This document shows, in pieces, positions 35,327-45,361 of a DNA stretch of 64,000 nucleotides; position 1 is the stretch's first letter, and each line of letters starts with the position of its first letter. The notes beneath the pieces were generated by a model, which saw only the letters and a list, made by a program, of their open reading frames with translations, was not told the origin of the DNA and did not search any database. Position numbers and translations under genes: made by a program. The DNA is from Mesorhizobium sp. YC-39 (lineage in GTDB: Bacteria; Pseudomonadota; Alphaproteobacteria; Rhizobiales; Rhizobiaceae), in assembly GCF_025753795.1 (NCBI RefSeq), contig NZ_JAOWPS010000001.1, forward strand, positions 62,001 to 126,000, in the 5' to 3' direction.

Positions 35327-36631
35327 ATGAGCATCGTCGTTTTCGATCCCGACAGCACCCAGGATGTGGATTTCAAGGACCGCATGCGCCACCCCGCCGC
35401 TGCCGATCCCGCCGGCGGCATGTGGCTGTCGGACACCGAGCCGTCCTTCATCGATGCCGACGCTCTGCGCAAGGGGCGGCTGGCCAAGCTGCGCGGCTGG
35501 ATGGGCGAGGCCGGCTATGGCGGAGTCGTGCTGTTCGACCCCTACAACCAGCGCTACGCCACCGGCTCGCGCAACATGTTCGGTTACTTCCTGCGCAACT
35601 CGACCCGCTATTTCTTCATCCCGACCGTTGGGCCGATCGTGCTGTTCGAATATCCGCAGAGCTACCATGTCTCCATGGTGCTCGACACGATCGACGAGGC
35701 GCGGCCGTCCAAGCTGGTCTGGTCTTCGGTCTCAGGCCGCGACGACGAGACCGCCGGCCCCTTCGCCGACGAGATCGCCGAACTTCTCAAACAGCATGGC
35801 GGCGGTTCGATGAAGCTCGGGCTCGACCGCTGCAGCCATCTGCAGGCGCTGGCGCTGGAAAAGCGCGGCTGCGAGGTCAGGGACTGCCAGGGCGAGATCC
35901 TCGCGGTGCGCGCGGTCAAGACGCCCGAGGAAGTAAAGTGCCTGCAGGTGTCGATGGCGGGTGCGGAAGCCGCCGTCTATGCGGTGCGCGAGGCGATCAA
36001 GCCCGGCGTGTCCGAAAACGACCTCTTCGCCATCATGTATGGCGAGGTCATTCGCCAGGGCGGCGAGTTCATCGAAACCCGGCTGCTCACCTCCGGCCAG
36101 CGCACCAATCCCTGGTTCAACGAGGCGAGCGGCCGCAAGATCAGGCCCGGCGAGCTTTTGGCGCTCGATACCGATACGATCGGCTGCTACGGTTATTATT
36201 CGGACTTCTCGCGCACCTTCCGCTGCGGGCCGGGCAAGCCGACCGATTATCAGAAATCGCTCTACCGCATGGCGCATGACCAGGTTCAGCACAACATCGG
36301 GATCGTCAGGCCGGGCATGGCGTTTCGCGAGATCGCCGAAAAGGCATGGAAAATCCCGGACCGCTTCGTCGACCAGCGCTATACTTCGGTCATGCACGGC
36401 GTCGGCATGCATGGCGAGACGCCGTTCATTGCGCATTCCATGGACTACGAGACCTACGGCCGCGACGGCATCATCGTTCCTGGCATGGTGGTCAGCGTCG
36501 AGAGCTATATCGGCGAGAAGGGCGGCCGCGAGGGCGTCAAGCTGGAGGATGAGATCCTGATCACCGGGACCGGCACCGAACTTCTATCGCGCTTCCCCTA
36601 TGAGGATGAGTTTCTGGAGAAGCAGGTTTGA
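35327..36631 (+). CDS. M24 metallopeptidase-fold protein, DddP-like
   Basis: A 434-residue protein of the creatinase/prolidase fold. It strongly resembles DMSP lyase DddP across its length as I recall that family (YGGVVLFDPYNQRYATGSRN, GGEFIETRLLTSGQRTNPWF, KLEDEILIT). Metal ligands are at D281, D283, D293, H357, E392 and E407, with the same spacing as published DddP ligands, and Tyr352 is kept. The position of the reported catalytic Asp (six residues after the His) is Gly363. It is therefore probably not a DMSP lyase, and a Xaa-Pro peptidase or related C-N hydrolase is as likely. ATG 35327 follows CAGGAGG. Confidence 0.82.
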   Translation: MSIVVFDPDSTQDVDFKDRMRHPAAADPAGGMWLSDTEPSFIDADALRKGRLAKLRGWMGEAGYGGVVLFDPYNQRYATGSRNMFGYFLRNSTRYFFIPTVGPIVLFEYPQSYHVSMVLDTIDEARPSKLVWSSVSGRDDETAGPFADEIAELLKQHGGGSMKLGLDRCSHLQALALEKRGCEVRDCQGEILAVRAVKTPEEVKCLQVSMAGAEAAVYAVREAIKPGVSENDLFAIMYGEVIRQGGEFIETRLLTSGQRTNPWFNEASGRKIRPGELLALDTDTIGCYGYYSDFSRTFRCGPGKPTDYQKSLYRMAHDQVQHNIGIVRPGMAFREIAEKAWKIPDRFVDQRYTSVMHGVGMHGETPFIAHSMDYETYGRDGIIVPGMVVSVESYIGEKGGREGVKLEDEILITGTGTELLSRFPYEDEFLEKQV

Positions 36632-36699
36632 TCCCGGCATCCACCACTGGTCCCGGTGCGGTATCGCAAGCTTTCGAGACGAGCCGCAGCGCTCATGCG

Positions 36700-36885
36700 T
36701 TCGTCATCCTAGGGCGGAGCAAGGAGCGCAGCGACGCGGCGCAGACCCTGGGATCCATGCCGCTACATCTCGGCTTCCCGATGGTGCAGAATTCTGTTCC
36801 GCTGTATTCTTCGCTAGAGGTAACGGCATGGATTCCAGGGCCTTCGCGACGCCGCTTCGCGGCTGCCTCGCCCTGGAATGACGAA
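36700..36885. repeat. MITE-like pair of palindromic arms
   Basis: Forward arm 36700-36766 and inverted arm 36820-36885 enclose 53 bp. On the minus strand the interior reads GAAGAATACAGCGGAACAGA, again the GIY-YIG element leader. The total of 186 bp fills the gap between the M24 gene and the cysteine hydrolase gene and ends 14 bp before that start codon. Confidence 0.82.
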
Positions 36886-36899
36886 GCTCAGGCATTCGC

Positions 36900-37580
36900 A
36901 TGAAAACTCCCATTTCCATCAAACGCGGCGCGGTGGCCGCGATCTTCATCGACCTGCAGGAAGAACATCGTCAGGACCAGCGCTATCTCGTCCACGGCTA
37001 TAAAAAAATCCTCGCCAATGTCCAGCGCCTGCAGGCTGCGGCGCGGGCCAACGATGTGCCGCTGTATCACTGGGCCTACATCGTCGATCTCGGCACCCAG
37101 GACCGGCCGTTCCACCCGGTCGAGGCCGACGGCAAGTCGGCCTTCTCCGACAAGGACGACCCGCTGACGGCGATCTGTCACGAGGTCGCGCCGATAGATG
37201 GCGAAGCCTTGCGGATCAAGGCCGAGGCCAGCGCCTTTCGTTCGGGGTCGGCGGCAGGCGAGATCAAGGCGCGCGGCATCGAATGGCTTGTCGTCGCCGG
37301 GGTCTGGACCGAGGCCTGCATCGACGCCACCGTCAAGGACGCCGTGGCATCAGGCTTTCGCGTGCTTCTGGTCAAGGACGCCTGCGGCAGCGGCAGCCCC
37401 GCCATGCACCAGATCGCCATCCTCAACCTTGCCAACCGCCTCTATGGCGGCGCGGTGACCGACACCGACGGCGCCTGCCGGCTGCTGTCCGGCGAAAGCG
37501 TAACCGCCTGGCAGGTCGAAGGCTCGGTGCCGCTGCGCTTCAGCTTCGACAATGCGGCCCGGCTCTACGCCGAACTCTGA
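36900..37580 (+). CDS. Isochorismatase-like cysteine hydrolase
   Basis: A 226-residue hydrolase. The triad is visible: Asp18 in AAIFIDLQEEH, Lys107 in RIKAEASAF and Cys140 in VAGVWTEACIDATVKDA. The family hydrolyses amides or enol ethers (nicotinamidase, N-carbamoylsarcosine amidase, isochorismatase). The substrate is unknown; the neighbouring esterase and M24 protein suggest breakdown of a small nitrogen compound. ATG 36900 is 18 bp before the esterase gene at its far end. Confidence 0.9.
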   Translation: MKTPISIKRGAVAAIFIDLQEEHRQDQRYLVHGYKKILANVQRLQAAARANDVPLYHWAYIVDLGTQDRPFHPVEADGKSAFSDKDDPLTAICHEVAPIDGEALRIKAEASAFRSGSAAGEIKARGIEWLVVAGVWTEACIDATVKDAVASGFRVLLVKDACGSGSPAMHQIAILNLANRLYGGAVTDTDGACRLLSGESVTAWQVEGSVPLRFSFDNAARLYAEL

Positions 37581-37598
37581 CACCGGGTGCGGACTGCT

Positions 37599-38576
37599 AT
37601 GGCCATTGACATCGATCGCCCCGGAAAGACCGGCCGGGGACAATACGCCACCCGGCTCGATCTCACGCTGTGGGATTACATTGACCGGGTCAATGGCTGG
37701 TACCCGCCCGAGATGTCCGGCCTGCCGATCGACAGGCAGCGCGCTGTCTATGACGCGATGTGCCGGGCGTTCCGCGAGGCCTACCCCTCGGGGGTCGAGG
37801 CCGGCGACGGCACGGTTGCCGCCGGCGAGCGTGCGATCCCGGTCCGGCGCTACCGGATGGCGGGCAAGACGGCGCAGGCGATCGTTATCTACTATCACGG
37901 CGGCGGCTTCATCCTCGGCGGGCTCGACAGCCATGACGACATCTGTGCCGAGATTTGCGCCGGCACCGGTTTTGACGTCCTGTCGCCGGACTACCGGCTG
38001 GCGCCCGAGCATTTGCATCCCGCCGCCTTCGACGACGCGCTTTCCGTGTTTGAATGGGCCGCTGCGACATCCGATCTGCCGATCGTGCTCTGCGGCGAGA
38101 GCGCCGGCGGCAATCTTGCCGCAGGGGTGGCGCACGCCTCGCGCAACCACCCTCGCCACGCGATCGGCCAGGTGCTGATCTATCCCGGCCTCGGCGGCGA
38201 CGAGAGCGCCGGCTCCTATATCGAGCACGCGCAAGCGCCGCTGCTGACGCTGGGCGATATCGAATTCTACCGCAACGTCCGCTCCGGCAAGGGGCAGTCG
38301 CCCGACGACCCGACATTCTCGCCGCTCCGAGGCAGCGATTTCTCCGGCCTGCCGCCAACCTTCATCATCACGGCCGAGTGCGATCCGCTGTCGTCCGACG
38401 GCGAGGCCTATCGCGACCGCATCCTCGCCGCCGGCGGCCGCGCCTGGTGGCGCGAGGAACCGCGCCTCGTGCACAGTTTCCTGCGCGCCCGCAAGACCGT
38501 GCCGCGCGCCGGCGAAGCCTTCGCCCGTATCGTTGCGGCCATCGCCGCGCTCGGCAAAGGCGACTGGCCGTACTGA
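37599..38576 (+). CDS. Alpha/beta hydrolase, HSL-type esterase
   Basis: A 325-residue carboxylesterase of the hormone-sensitive-lipase family. The oxyanion motif HGGGF is at residues 100-104, the nucleophile Ser168 in [12 protein letters not shown], the acid in [12 protein letters not shown] and the His in [13 protein letters not shown] 37599 begins [12 protein letters not shown] 37587 four codons upstream is possible. It lies 18 bp after the cysteine hydrolase, so they form an operon. The natural ester is unknown. Confidence 0.9.
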   Translation: MAIDIDRPGKTGRGQYATRLDLTLWDYIDRVNGWYPPEMSGLPIDRQRAVYDAMCRAFREAYPSGVEAGDGTVAAGERAIPVRRYRMAGKTAQAIVIYYHGGGFILGGLDSHDDICAEICAGTGFDVLSPDYRLAPEHLHPAAFDDALSVFEWAAATSDLPIVLCGESAGGNLAAGVAHASRNHPRHAIGQVLIYPGLGGDESAGSYIEHAQAPLLTLGDIEFYRNVRSGKGQSPDDPTFSPLRGSDFSGLPPTFIITAECDPLSSDGEAYRDRILAAGGRAWWREEPRLVHSFLRARKTVPRAGEAFARIVAAIAALGKGDWPY

Positions 38577-38746
38577 GGTCGCGAAGAGCGAACCTTCCAC
38601 CTGCGGAACAGCGCACAAGAACTGCGGAAGTCAGAACATTTCCCTGCGGGAGCTCGCCCTATCATCCCCGAGGCAATGGCGTCCCGGCGATTGTATCCGT
38701 CCCCCGCGTTTGGCGATCGGCCGGGGCGCCCAACAACAGGGGAACA

Positions 38747-40390
38747 ATGATGAAATTCATGCTGACCAACAGACGACTGCACCCACAGGCTGAACCCGTT
38801 GCCGACGGGTTCAAGAAGGGCCAGATGAACCGGCGCGAATATCTCGCGACCATGGCCGCACTTGGCGTCAGCGCCGCCGGTGCGCTGGCGCTGGGCGGGC
38901 TGGCGCCCTCGCCGGCCCGGGCCGAGGAGCCGAAGCGCGGCGGTGTTCTTCGCGTCGCCATGAACGTCAAGGGCTTCAAGGATCCACGCACCTTCGATGG
39001 CGTCGAAATGTCCAATATCGCCCGCCAGTGCAACGAATATCTGGTCCGCTGGAATCGCGACTTCACCTTCGAGCCGTGGCTGCTCGAGAGCTGGGAGACC
39101 AGCGACGATGCCAAGACGCTGACGCTGCATGTCCGCAAGGGCATCACCTGGTCGAACGGCGACACCTTCAATGCCGATGACGTCGTCCATAATCTCACGC
39201 GCTGGTGCGATGCTTCCGTCGCCGGCAATTCGGTCGCCGCGCGCCTGGGCGCGCTGGTCAACGCCGACACCAAGAAAGCCGTCGATGGCGGCATCGAGCG
39301 CGTCGACGATTTCACCATCAAGCTCAATCTGCCGAAGCCCGATATTTCACTGATTGCCGGTGTAGCCGACTATCCCGGACTGATCATGCACCGCTCCTAT
39401 GACGGAGACGGCGATCCGCTGAAGGCGCTGGCGATCACCACCGGACCTTGCGAACTGGTGTCATGGGACGCCGAGACCGGCGCCGAGGTCCGCCGCAAGG
39501 ACAAGCCGTGGTGGAAGGGCGACTTCTATCTCGACGGCATCAAATGGGTCGACTACGGCTCCGATCCCAATGCGATGCTGTCGGCCTTCGAATCGGGCGA
39601 AATCGACACCAATCACGAAACCGCCGCCGACACAGTGTCCCAGACCGAACAGATGGAGCTCGGCAATTCGGAACTCGCAACCGGCTCGACCCTGGTCGCG
39701 CGTTTCAATGTCGGCAATCCGCCCTATGACGACGTCAAGGTGCGGCGCGCCGCCCAGCTCGCGGTCGACAACACCGCAGTGCTGAAGCTTGGCATCGACA
39801 ACCGGGGCAAGCCGGCCGAAAACCACCATGTCGGGCCGATGCATGCCGAATATGCCGATATCGGGCCGGCCGTGCGCAAGGTCGACGAGGCCAAGGCGCT
39901 GCTCGCCGAGGCCGGCAAGGCCGATCATGAATTCGATCTCATCTCGGTCGATGTCGACTGGCAGAAGACGAGCGGCGATGCGATTGCCGCGCAGATGCGC
40001 GAGGCCGGGCTGAAGGTCAAGCGCACCGTGCTGCCGGCGGCGACGTTCTGGAACGACTGGAGCAAATATCCCTTCTCCTGCACCGAATGGCTCGGCCGGC
40101 CGCTCGGCGTCCAGGTGCTGGCGCTCGCCTACAAATCGGGCGCCGCCTGGAACGAGAGCGCCTACGCCAATCCGGAATTCGATACTTTGCTCGACAAGGC
40201 GCTGGCCACTCCCGATGCCGCCGCCCGCAAGGAGATCATGGCCAAGATCGAGCAGAATCTGCGCGATTCCGGCATCATCATCCAACCCTACTGGCGCTCG
40301 GTCTACCGCACCTATCGCAAGGGCGTGCATGGCTGCGAGCAGCACCAGTCGCTCGAGCAGCATTTCGAGAAGGTCTGGCTCGACGCGTGA
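38747..40390 (+). CDS. ABC transporter substrate-binding protein, family 5 (peptide/opine type), orphan
   Basis: A 547-residue periplasmic binding protein of the DppA/OppA type. The N-terminus has a 25-residue leader, then a twin-arginine-like signal [20 protein letters not shown] ending SPARAEE. The SBP_bac_5 core includes [39 protein letters not shown] and [23 protein letters not shown] 38747 has CAGGGGAACA before it. No permease or ATPase gene follows, so it must use a transporter encoded elsewhere or act alone. It is 170 bp after the esterase. Confidence 0.88.
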   Translation: MMKFMLTNRRLHPQAEPVADGFKKGQMNRREYLATMAALGVSAAGALALGGLAPSPARAEEPKRGGVLRVAMNVKGFKDPRTFDGVEMSNIARQCNEYLVRWNRDFTFEPWLLESWETSDDAKTLTLHVRKGITWSNGDTFNADDVVHNLTRWCDASVAGNSVAARLGALVNADTKKAVDGGIERVDDFTIKLNLPKPDISLIAGVADYPGLIMHRSYDGDGDPLKALAITTGPCELVSWDAETGAEVRRKDKPWWKGDFYLDGIKWVDYGSDPNAMLSAFESGEIDTNHETAADTVSQTEQMELGNSELATGSTLVARFNVGNPPYDDVKVRRAAQLAVDNTAVLKLGIDNRGKPAENHHVGPMHAEYADIGPAVRKVDEAKALLAEAGKADHEFDLISVDVDWQKTSGDAIAAQMREAGLKVKRTVLPAATFWNDWSKYPFSCTEWLGRPLGVQVLALAYKSGAAWNESAYANPEFDTLLDKALATPDAAARKEIMAKIEQNLRDSGIIIQPYWRSVYRTYRKGVHGCEQHQSLEQHFEKVWLDA

Positions 40391-40416
40391 CCCTTGTCGT
40401 CGCCGGTCGCTTTGAA

Positions 40417-41904
40417 TCAGCGGCCGGCGCGCGACCTCGAAATCTCCCGCCCAAGTCGAACCGTTTCCCGCACCAGCAGGTCCAGATCCTCGCGCCGGGT
40501 CCGGTGATTGTTGATCGCCACCCTGAGGCAATGTTGGCCATGCACCGTCGTGTCCGAAAGGGCGGCGATGCCTTCTTCCTGCAGCCTGAGCATGATCTCG
40601 GTGTTGAGCGCCTTCAGGGCCTCGCTGCTCAGCCCATCGCCGCGGTAGCGAAAACAGACGATGTTTATGCTGGTCGGCGCCGTCAGCTCAAGCGCCGGTT
40701 CGGCCTCGATCAGCCCGGCGAGGGTGTGGCCCTGGGCGATGTTCTGGTCGATCAGCCGGCCGAACTTCTCGATGCCGTGCTCTTTCAACGCCATCCACAC
40801 TTTGAGCGCGCGAAAACCGCGTGACGTCTGCAGGCCGTAATCATGCAGCCATTGCCCGGAGGCCAGCCCGCGCGGCGTCGATTCCAGATATTCCGGCGTC
40901 ACCGCGAACGCATTGCGATGCGAGGCACCGTCCCTGACCAGGGCGCAGCCGACCTCGAATGGCGCGTGCAGCCATTTGTGCGGGTCGAGCGCGATCGAGT
41001 TGGCGCGTTCGATGCCGGCGACACGATGGGCATTTTCCGGCGCAATCGCGATCAGGGCGCCGATGCAACCGTCGACATGGAACCAGAGGTCCTCTTCCGC
41101 CGCCAGCCTCGCCAGCGCCTGCAGATCGTCGATCGCGCCGGTGTTGACGGTGCCTGCCGTGCCGATGACGCAGGCCGGCTTGAAGCCCACCTTGCGGTCC
41201 TCGGTGATCGCCTTGCGCAACGCGTCGATGTCGATCCGCAATCCGGCATCGGTTGGGATGCGCCGCAGCGCCCCGTTGCCGAGGCCGAGAGCTTCCATCG
41301 CCTTGCGGTGGCAGGAATGGAGCTGGTCCGAGCCGTAGAAACGCAACGGCTTGGCTATGGCGGCGACGCCATATTCGCGCACGTCGACGCCGGCCTTGGC
41401 GTTGCGCGCCACGGTCAGCCCGATGATGTTGGCCATCGAGCCGCCGCTGAGCAGCGTGCCGCTGGCGGATTGGGGAAAGCCCAGCATCTGCTTCAGCCAG
41501 TCGACGACCTGGCTGTCCATCAGGGCGGCGGCATGGTTGCCGCCACCGAGATTGGAGCCCTGGATCGCCGCCAGGAAATCGCCGAGCGCGCCGGTGAAAT
41601 TGCTCGACCCCATGTACCAGGCCCAGAAGCGCGGATGGATATTGCCCATCGGATAGGCCATCAGCTTCTCGACGACGTCGCCATAGACGTCGGCCAGCGG
41701 CGTTGGCGATTGCGGCAGCGACGCGGTGAAGAAGTCCCTCACATCTCCAGGCATCTCCTGCCACACCGGCCGCTCTCTGACATCGCGCAGATAAGCGACG
41801 GCATCGTCGACGATTCGATGCGACAGGACCTGCACATCGGCCCAGTCCGAGGGGTCAAGCGTTTCCTCGGTGGTCGTGGCGGTGAATCCAGACGGCGTGT
41901 CCAT
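40417..41904 (-). CDS. PLP-dependent group II (aromatic-L-amino-acid type) decarboxylase
   Basis: A 495-residue decarboxylase. The PLP lysine is K310 in ALDPHKWLHAPFEVGC, with the aspartate HVDGCIGA at about 278 and a helical N-terminal dimer segment. It looks most like aromatic amino acid or glutamate decarboxylases of group II; the exact amino acid is undetermined. Convergent with the solute-binding protein, it is followed 25 bp upstream by cysK on the same strand. Confidence 0.9.
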   Translation of the reverse strand: MDTPSGFTATTTEETLDPSDWADVQVLSHRIVDDAVAYLRDVRERPVWQEMPGDVRDFFTASLPQSPTPLADVYGDVVEKLMAYPMGNIHPRFWAWYMGSSNFTGALGDFLAAIQGSNLGGGNHAAALMDSQVVDWLKQMLGFPQSASGTLLSGGSMANIIGLTVARNAKAGVDVREYGVAAIAKPLRFYGSDQLHSCHRKAMEALGLGNGALRRIPTDAGLRIDIDALRKAITEDRKVGFKPACVIGTAGTVNTGAIDDLQALARLAAEEDLWFHVDGCIGALIAIAPENAHRVAGIERANSIALDPHKWLHAPFEVGCALVRDGASHRNAFAVTPEYLESTPRGLASGQWLHDYGLQTSRGFRALKVWMALKEHGIEKFGRLIDQNIAQGHTLAGLIEAEPALELTAPTSINIVCFRYRGDGLSSEALKALNTEIMLRLQEEGIAALSDTTVHGQHCLRVAINNHRTRREDLDLLVRETVRLGREISRSRAGR

Positions 41905-41929
41905 GCAGGTCGCTCCCGATATGTCGCCG

Positions 41930-43021
41930 TCACGCCGGAAACTGGCAGCCGGGCGTCGACTGCGAAAGCGCGATCTCTTCGGCGTCCATCTCGGCCTCGA
42001 TGCCGTCGAACAGCGGCGTCGTCATGTAGCGCTCGCCGGTGTCTGGCAGCATGCACAGGATCACCGAGCCCGGTGCTGCTTTTTCGGCGACCTGAAGCGC
42101 CACCGCGAAGGTGGCTCCGCCCGAAATGCCGGTGAAGATGCCTTCCTTCTGCGCTAGCGCCTTGGCCCATTTGATACCTTCCGGGCCGGGCACCGGTATC
42201 ACCTCGTCATAGAGGCTGGCGTCGACCGCCTCCTGCAGCACGTTGGGGATGAAATCCGGGGTCCAGCCCTGGATCGGGTGCGGCTCGAAGGCCGGATGGC
42301 TGGCGGCGGGCGCGCCGCCGGCGCCGCGCTCCTGTGCCGTACCGCTGCCGATGAGCTGGGCGTTGGCAGGCTCGGCCAGCACGATCCGCGTCTCCGGCCG
42401 CTCGCGGCGCAGCACGCGCCCGACGCCGACGACCGTGCCGCCGGTGCCATAGCCGGTGACGAAGCAGTCGAGCCGCGAGCCGGCGAAGTCGTTGATGATC
42501 TCGCGCGCCGTCGTCGCCTCGTGGATGTCGGCATTGGCCTTGGTCTCGAACTGACGGGCCAGGAACCAGCCATTGGCTTCAGCCAGTTCCACCGCCTTCT
42601 TGTACATGCCGAAGCCTTTTTGGGCGCGCGGCGTCAGCACCACCTTGGCGCCCAGCATGCGCATCAGCTTGCGGCGCTCGACCGAGAAACTGTCGGCCAT
42701 CGTCACCACCAGCGGATAACCCTTCTGCGCGCAGACCATGGCCAGCCCGATGCCGGTGTTGCCGCTGGTCGCCTCGACGATGGTCTGCCCCGGCTTCAGC
42801 GCGCCGCTGCGCTCGCCTTCCTCGATGATGTTGAGCGCCAGCCGGTCCTTCACCGACGCCGCCGGGTTGAAGAATTCGGCCTTCACATAGATCGTCGCAT
42901 GGGCCGGGCCGAGATTGTTGATCCGGATCACCGGCGTATCGCCAACCGTGTCGAGAATGCTGTCGAACAGGCGGCCGCGACCGGCCGTGGTCCTGATTTT
43001 CTGTTTATGCAACATGTTCAT
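41930..43021 (-). CDS. cysK: Cysteine synthase A
   Basis: O-acetylserine sulfhydrylase, making cysteine from sulfide. It has 363 residues. The PLP lysine is K58 in FNPAASVKDR, the substrate loop EATSGNTGIGLA and the phosphate loop GYGTGGTVVGVG. It is somewhat longer than E. coli CysK (323), with an insert of about 20 residues (ERGAGGAPAASHPAFEPHPI). ATG 43021 or 43015 may start it. It is likely cotranscribed with the decarboxylase. Confidence 0.92.
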   Translation of the reverse strand: MNMLHKQKIRTTAGRGRLFDSILDTVGDTPVIRINNLGPAHATIYVKAEFFNPAASVKDRLALNIIEEGERSGALKPGQTIVEATSGNTGIGLAMVCAQKGYPLVVTMADSFSVERRKLMRMLGAKVVLTPRAQKGFGMYKKAVELAEANGWFLARQFETKANADIHEATTAREIINDFAGSRLDCFVTGYGTGGTVVGVGRVLRRERPETRIVLAEPANAQLIGSGTAQERGAGGAPAASHPAFEPHPIQGWTPDFIPNVLQEAVDASLYDEVIPVPGPEGIKWAKALAQKEGIFTGISGGATFAVALQVAEKAAPGSVILCMLPDTGERYMTTPLFDGIEAEMDAEEIALSQSTPGCQFPA

Positions 43022-43213
43022 CTCCTCGATCTTGTGGTCACGCGCCGGTTACAAACCGGCGGATTGGGCGGCGAGGTTTCGAGACCTTGCCGCGCTAGGG
43101 TGGCCTGACGGCATATGCCGCAACGGGTGCGTCCGGCGTGGAAATTCGCCGCCGGTGCACCTTGTCGGGTTTGGTGATAGAACATTGGCCGATTGGCCAG
43201 CGTGGGAGCAGGC

Positions 43214-45235
43214 GTGGAAACGCACGTGGAATCCACTCGAATGAGCCTGGATGGCGACACGGCAGGGCTTTGCGTGCGCCTGTTCGGGCCGCTGACCATC
43301 GTCCGCGACGGCGCCACGGTGCAACTGCCGGCATCGCGCAAGCTGCGCGCGCTGGTCGCCTATCTGGCGCTTGCCCAGCATCCTGTGAGCCGCAGCCGCC
43401 TGTGCGAGCTGCTTTGGGATGTGCCGAACGACCCGAGGGGTGAGGTCCGCTGGTGCCTGAGCAAGCTCAGAAGTATTCTCGACGACCCCGCCAGGATCAA
43501 GACGTCGGGCGACACGGTCGCGCTTGAACTCAGTGGCATTTTCGTCGACGCGATCGACATTGCCTCGGCCGCCGCCAAGGGCATCGAGACGCTCGACCTG
43601 GAGCGGCTGCAAGCCTTGTCCGAACTGTTCTCCGGCGATTTCCTCGAAGGACTGGAGATCGACCGCAGCCCGCATTTCATGAATTGGGTGACCGCGCAGC
43701 GCCGCCGTTTCAGCTCATGCCATGCCGCCATCCTGGAACATCTCGTCAACAATCTCCCGGCGACCTCCGGGAACGTGTCCGCCTATATCGAGAAGTGGCT
43801 TGCGCTGGCACCTTTCGACGGGCGCGCGCATGTAGCGTTGCTGGAAAACCTGGCACAACGCGGCCAGATCGGCGCGTGCGAGGAGCATCTTGCCGCTGCA
43901 GCGCAGCTCTTCCAGTCCGAGGACCTGGATTTTGCTCCTGTGCGCGAGGCATGGCGGGCGATCAAGGACCGGCCATCGGTAGCCACGCCATGCGCGCGTT
44001 CCGTGGTAAGTTTGGCGCCCCCGATTGCGCTTGCACCCGATGCCGCCGCACCACGCCGGGCCTCGCTTGCGGTGATGCCGTTTTTCGAGGAAGTCGGCAT
44101 TGGCCCCCGTGGTGGCTTGGCCGACGGCCTCACCCACGACATCATCACCCGCCTGGCCAAGCTCAGGGATTTCTTCGTCATCGCACGCGGCTCGGTGTTT
44201 GCGCTGGCGGAAAAGGACATCGCGCCGGAGGATGCCGGACGGCGGCTGAATGTCGACTATGTCGCCACCGGCGCGGTGCGCAGCCTGCCAGGCCGCGTCA
44301 TCGTCAGCACCGAACTCGTCGAGGTGCGCACCGCCAGGATCGTCTGGACCGAGACGTTCGAGCGCCGGCCCGACGACATCTTTGCCGTGCTGGACGAGAT
44401 CGGCAATGCCATCGTCTCGTCGATCTCGACCGAGATCGGGACAGTCGAGCGCAACCGCGCCATGCTGAAGGCGCCGAACTCGCTGAATGCCTGGGAGGCC
44501 TATCATCGCGGCCTCTGGCACATGTATCGCTTCACTCGCACGGAGAACGAGCAGGCCAGGCATTTCTTCGACATGGCCTTGAAGCTCGATCCGACCTTCG
44601 CCCGCGCCTATGCCGGCCTCTCCTTCACCCATTGGCAGAATGCTTTCCAGCGCTGGGGCGATCGCGAGCAGGAAACCGCGCTTGCCTTCGAGAGTGCCGG
44701 GCAAAGCCTTCTGGTCGACGATCACAATCCGGCCGCGCACTGGGCGATGGGCCGGGCGCTGTGGCTGCGCGGCGAGCAGGACGGCTCGCTCATCGAGCTG
44801 GAACGGGCCGTCGATTTGAGCCCGAATTTCGCGCTCGGCCACTACGCGCTTTCCTTCGTGCAATCGCAGTCCGGCGACCCGAAATCCGCGATCGGCTCGT
44901 CCGATCATTCCAGGCATCTCAGCCCCTTCGATCCGCTGCTGTTCGGCATGCTCGGCTCCCGCGCCATGGCGCTTGCCCGGCTCGGCCAATTCGACGAGGC
45001 CGCCGAATGGGCGCTGAAGGCCGCCGCCCGCCCCAATGCCCACGCCATCATCCTGGCCATCGCCGCGCATTGCCTGGCGCTGGCCGGGCGGCAGGACGAG
45101 GCGCGAAATTTCGCCGCCGCGCTGCGCAAGACGCTGCCGAACTACCGCGCCGACGATTTCATCAACACCTTCCGCTTCGAGCCGGACGCCGAGGCGCTGT
45201 TCCGGGAGGGGGCGAGAAGGATCGGGCTGGGGTGA
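43214..45235 (+). CDS. BTAD/SARP-like transcriptional regulator with TolB-like and TPR regions
   Basis: About 673 residues. An OmpR-type winged helix comes first (VRLFGPLTIVRDGATVQLPA, then SRLCELLWD), followed by a BTAD helical domain (about 120-250). A FlgO/TolB-like domain comes next (LAVMPFFEEVGIGPRGGLAD through SISTEI), and C-terminal TPR repeats from about 440. Rhizobia often annotate such proteins as adenylate-cyclase-like, but no cyclase domain is present. The start is uncertain: GTG 43214 has GGGAGCAGG, with ATG 43241 and TTG 43193 as alternatives. The gene is divergent from cysK. Confidence 0.87.
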   Translation: METHVESTRMSLDGDTAGLCVRLFGPLTIVRDGATVQLPASRKLRALVAYLALAQHPVSRSRLCELLWDVPNDPRGEVRWCLSKLRSILDDPARIKTSGDTVALELSGIFVDAIDIASAAAKGIETLDLERLQALSELFSGDFLEGLEIDRSPHFMNWVTAQRRRFSSCHAAILEHLVNNLPATSGNVSAYIEKWLALAPFDGRAHVALLENLAQRGQIGACEEHLAAAAQLFQSEDLDFAPVREAWRAIKDRPSVATPCARSVVSLAPPIALAPDAAAPRRASLAVMPFFEEVGIGPRGGLADGLTHDIITRLAKLRDFFVIARGSVFALAEKDIAPEDAGRRLNVDYVATGAVRSLPGRVIVSTELVEVRTARIVWTETFERRPDDIFAVLDEIGNAIVSSISTEIGTVERNRAMLKAPNSLNAWEAYHRGLWHMYRFTRTENEQARHFFDMALKLDPTFARAYAGLSFTHWQNAFQRWGDREQETALAFESAGQSLLVDDHNPAAHWAMGRALWLRGEQDGSLIELERAVDLSPNFALGHYALSFVQSQSGDPKSAIGSSDHSRHLSPFDPLLFGMLGSRAMALARLGQFDEAAEWALKAAARPNAHAIILAIAAHCLALAGRQDEARNFAAALRKTLPNYRADDFINTFRFEPDAEALFREGARRIGLG

Positions 45236-45250
45236 CCCGATCCAAGCTCG

Positions 45251-45271
45251 GACCGGATGCTTCATCCGGTC
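45251..45271 (+). terminator. Hairpin after the TPR regulator
   Basis: GACCGGATG-CTT-CATCCGGTC, a perfect 9 bp stem 15 bp past the stop. There is no clear T tract (CAGTTCAACA follows), so termination is only possible, not certain. Confidence 0.4.
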
Positions 45272-45361
45272 AGTTCAACAATGGTCAACTAAAACGCGAT
45301 CGGCAGCGTCCGACAACCGAACAAAAAGCCCGCAATCGGCCATGCCGCGTTTGTCGCAAAA

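Noticed and set aside
38054..38746. Upstream extension of the solute-binding protein frame
   Set aside because: The frame is open only because of GC bias and overlaps the esterase; the ribosome site and signal peptide place the start at 38747.
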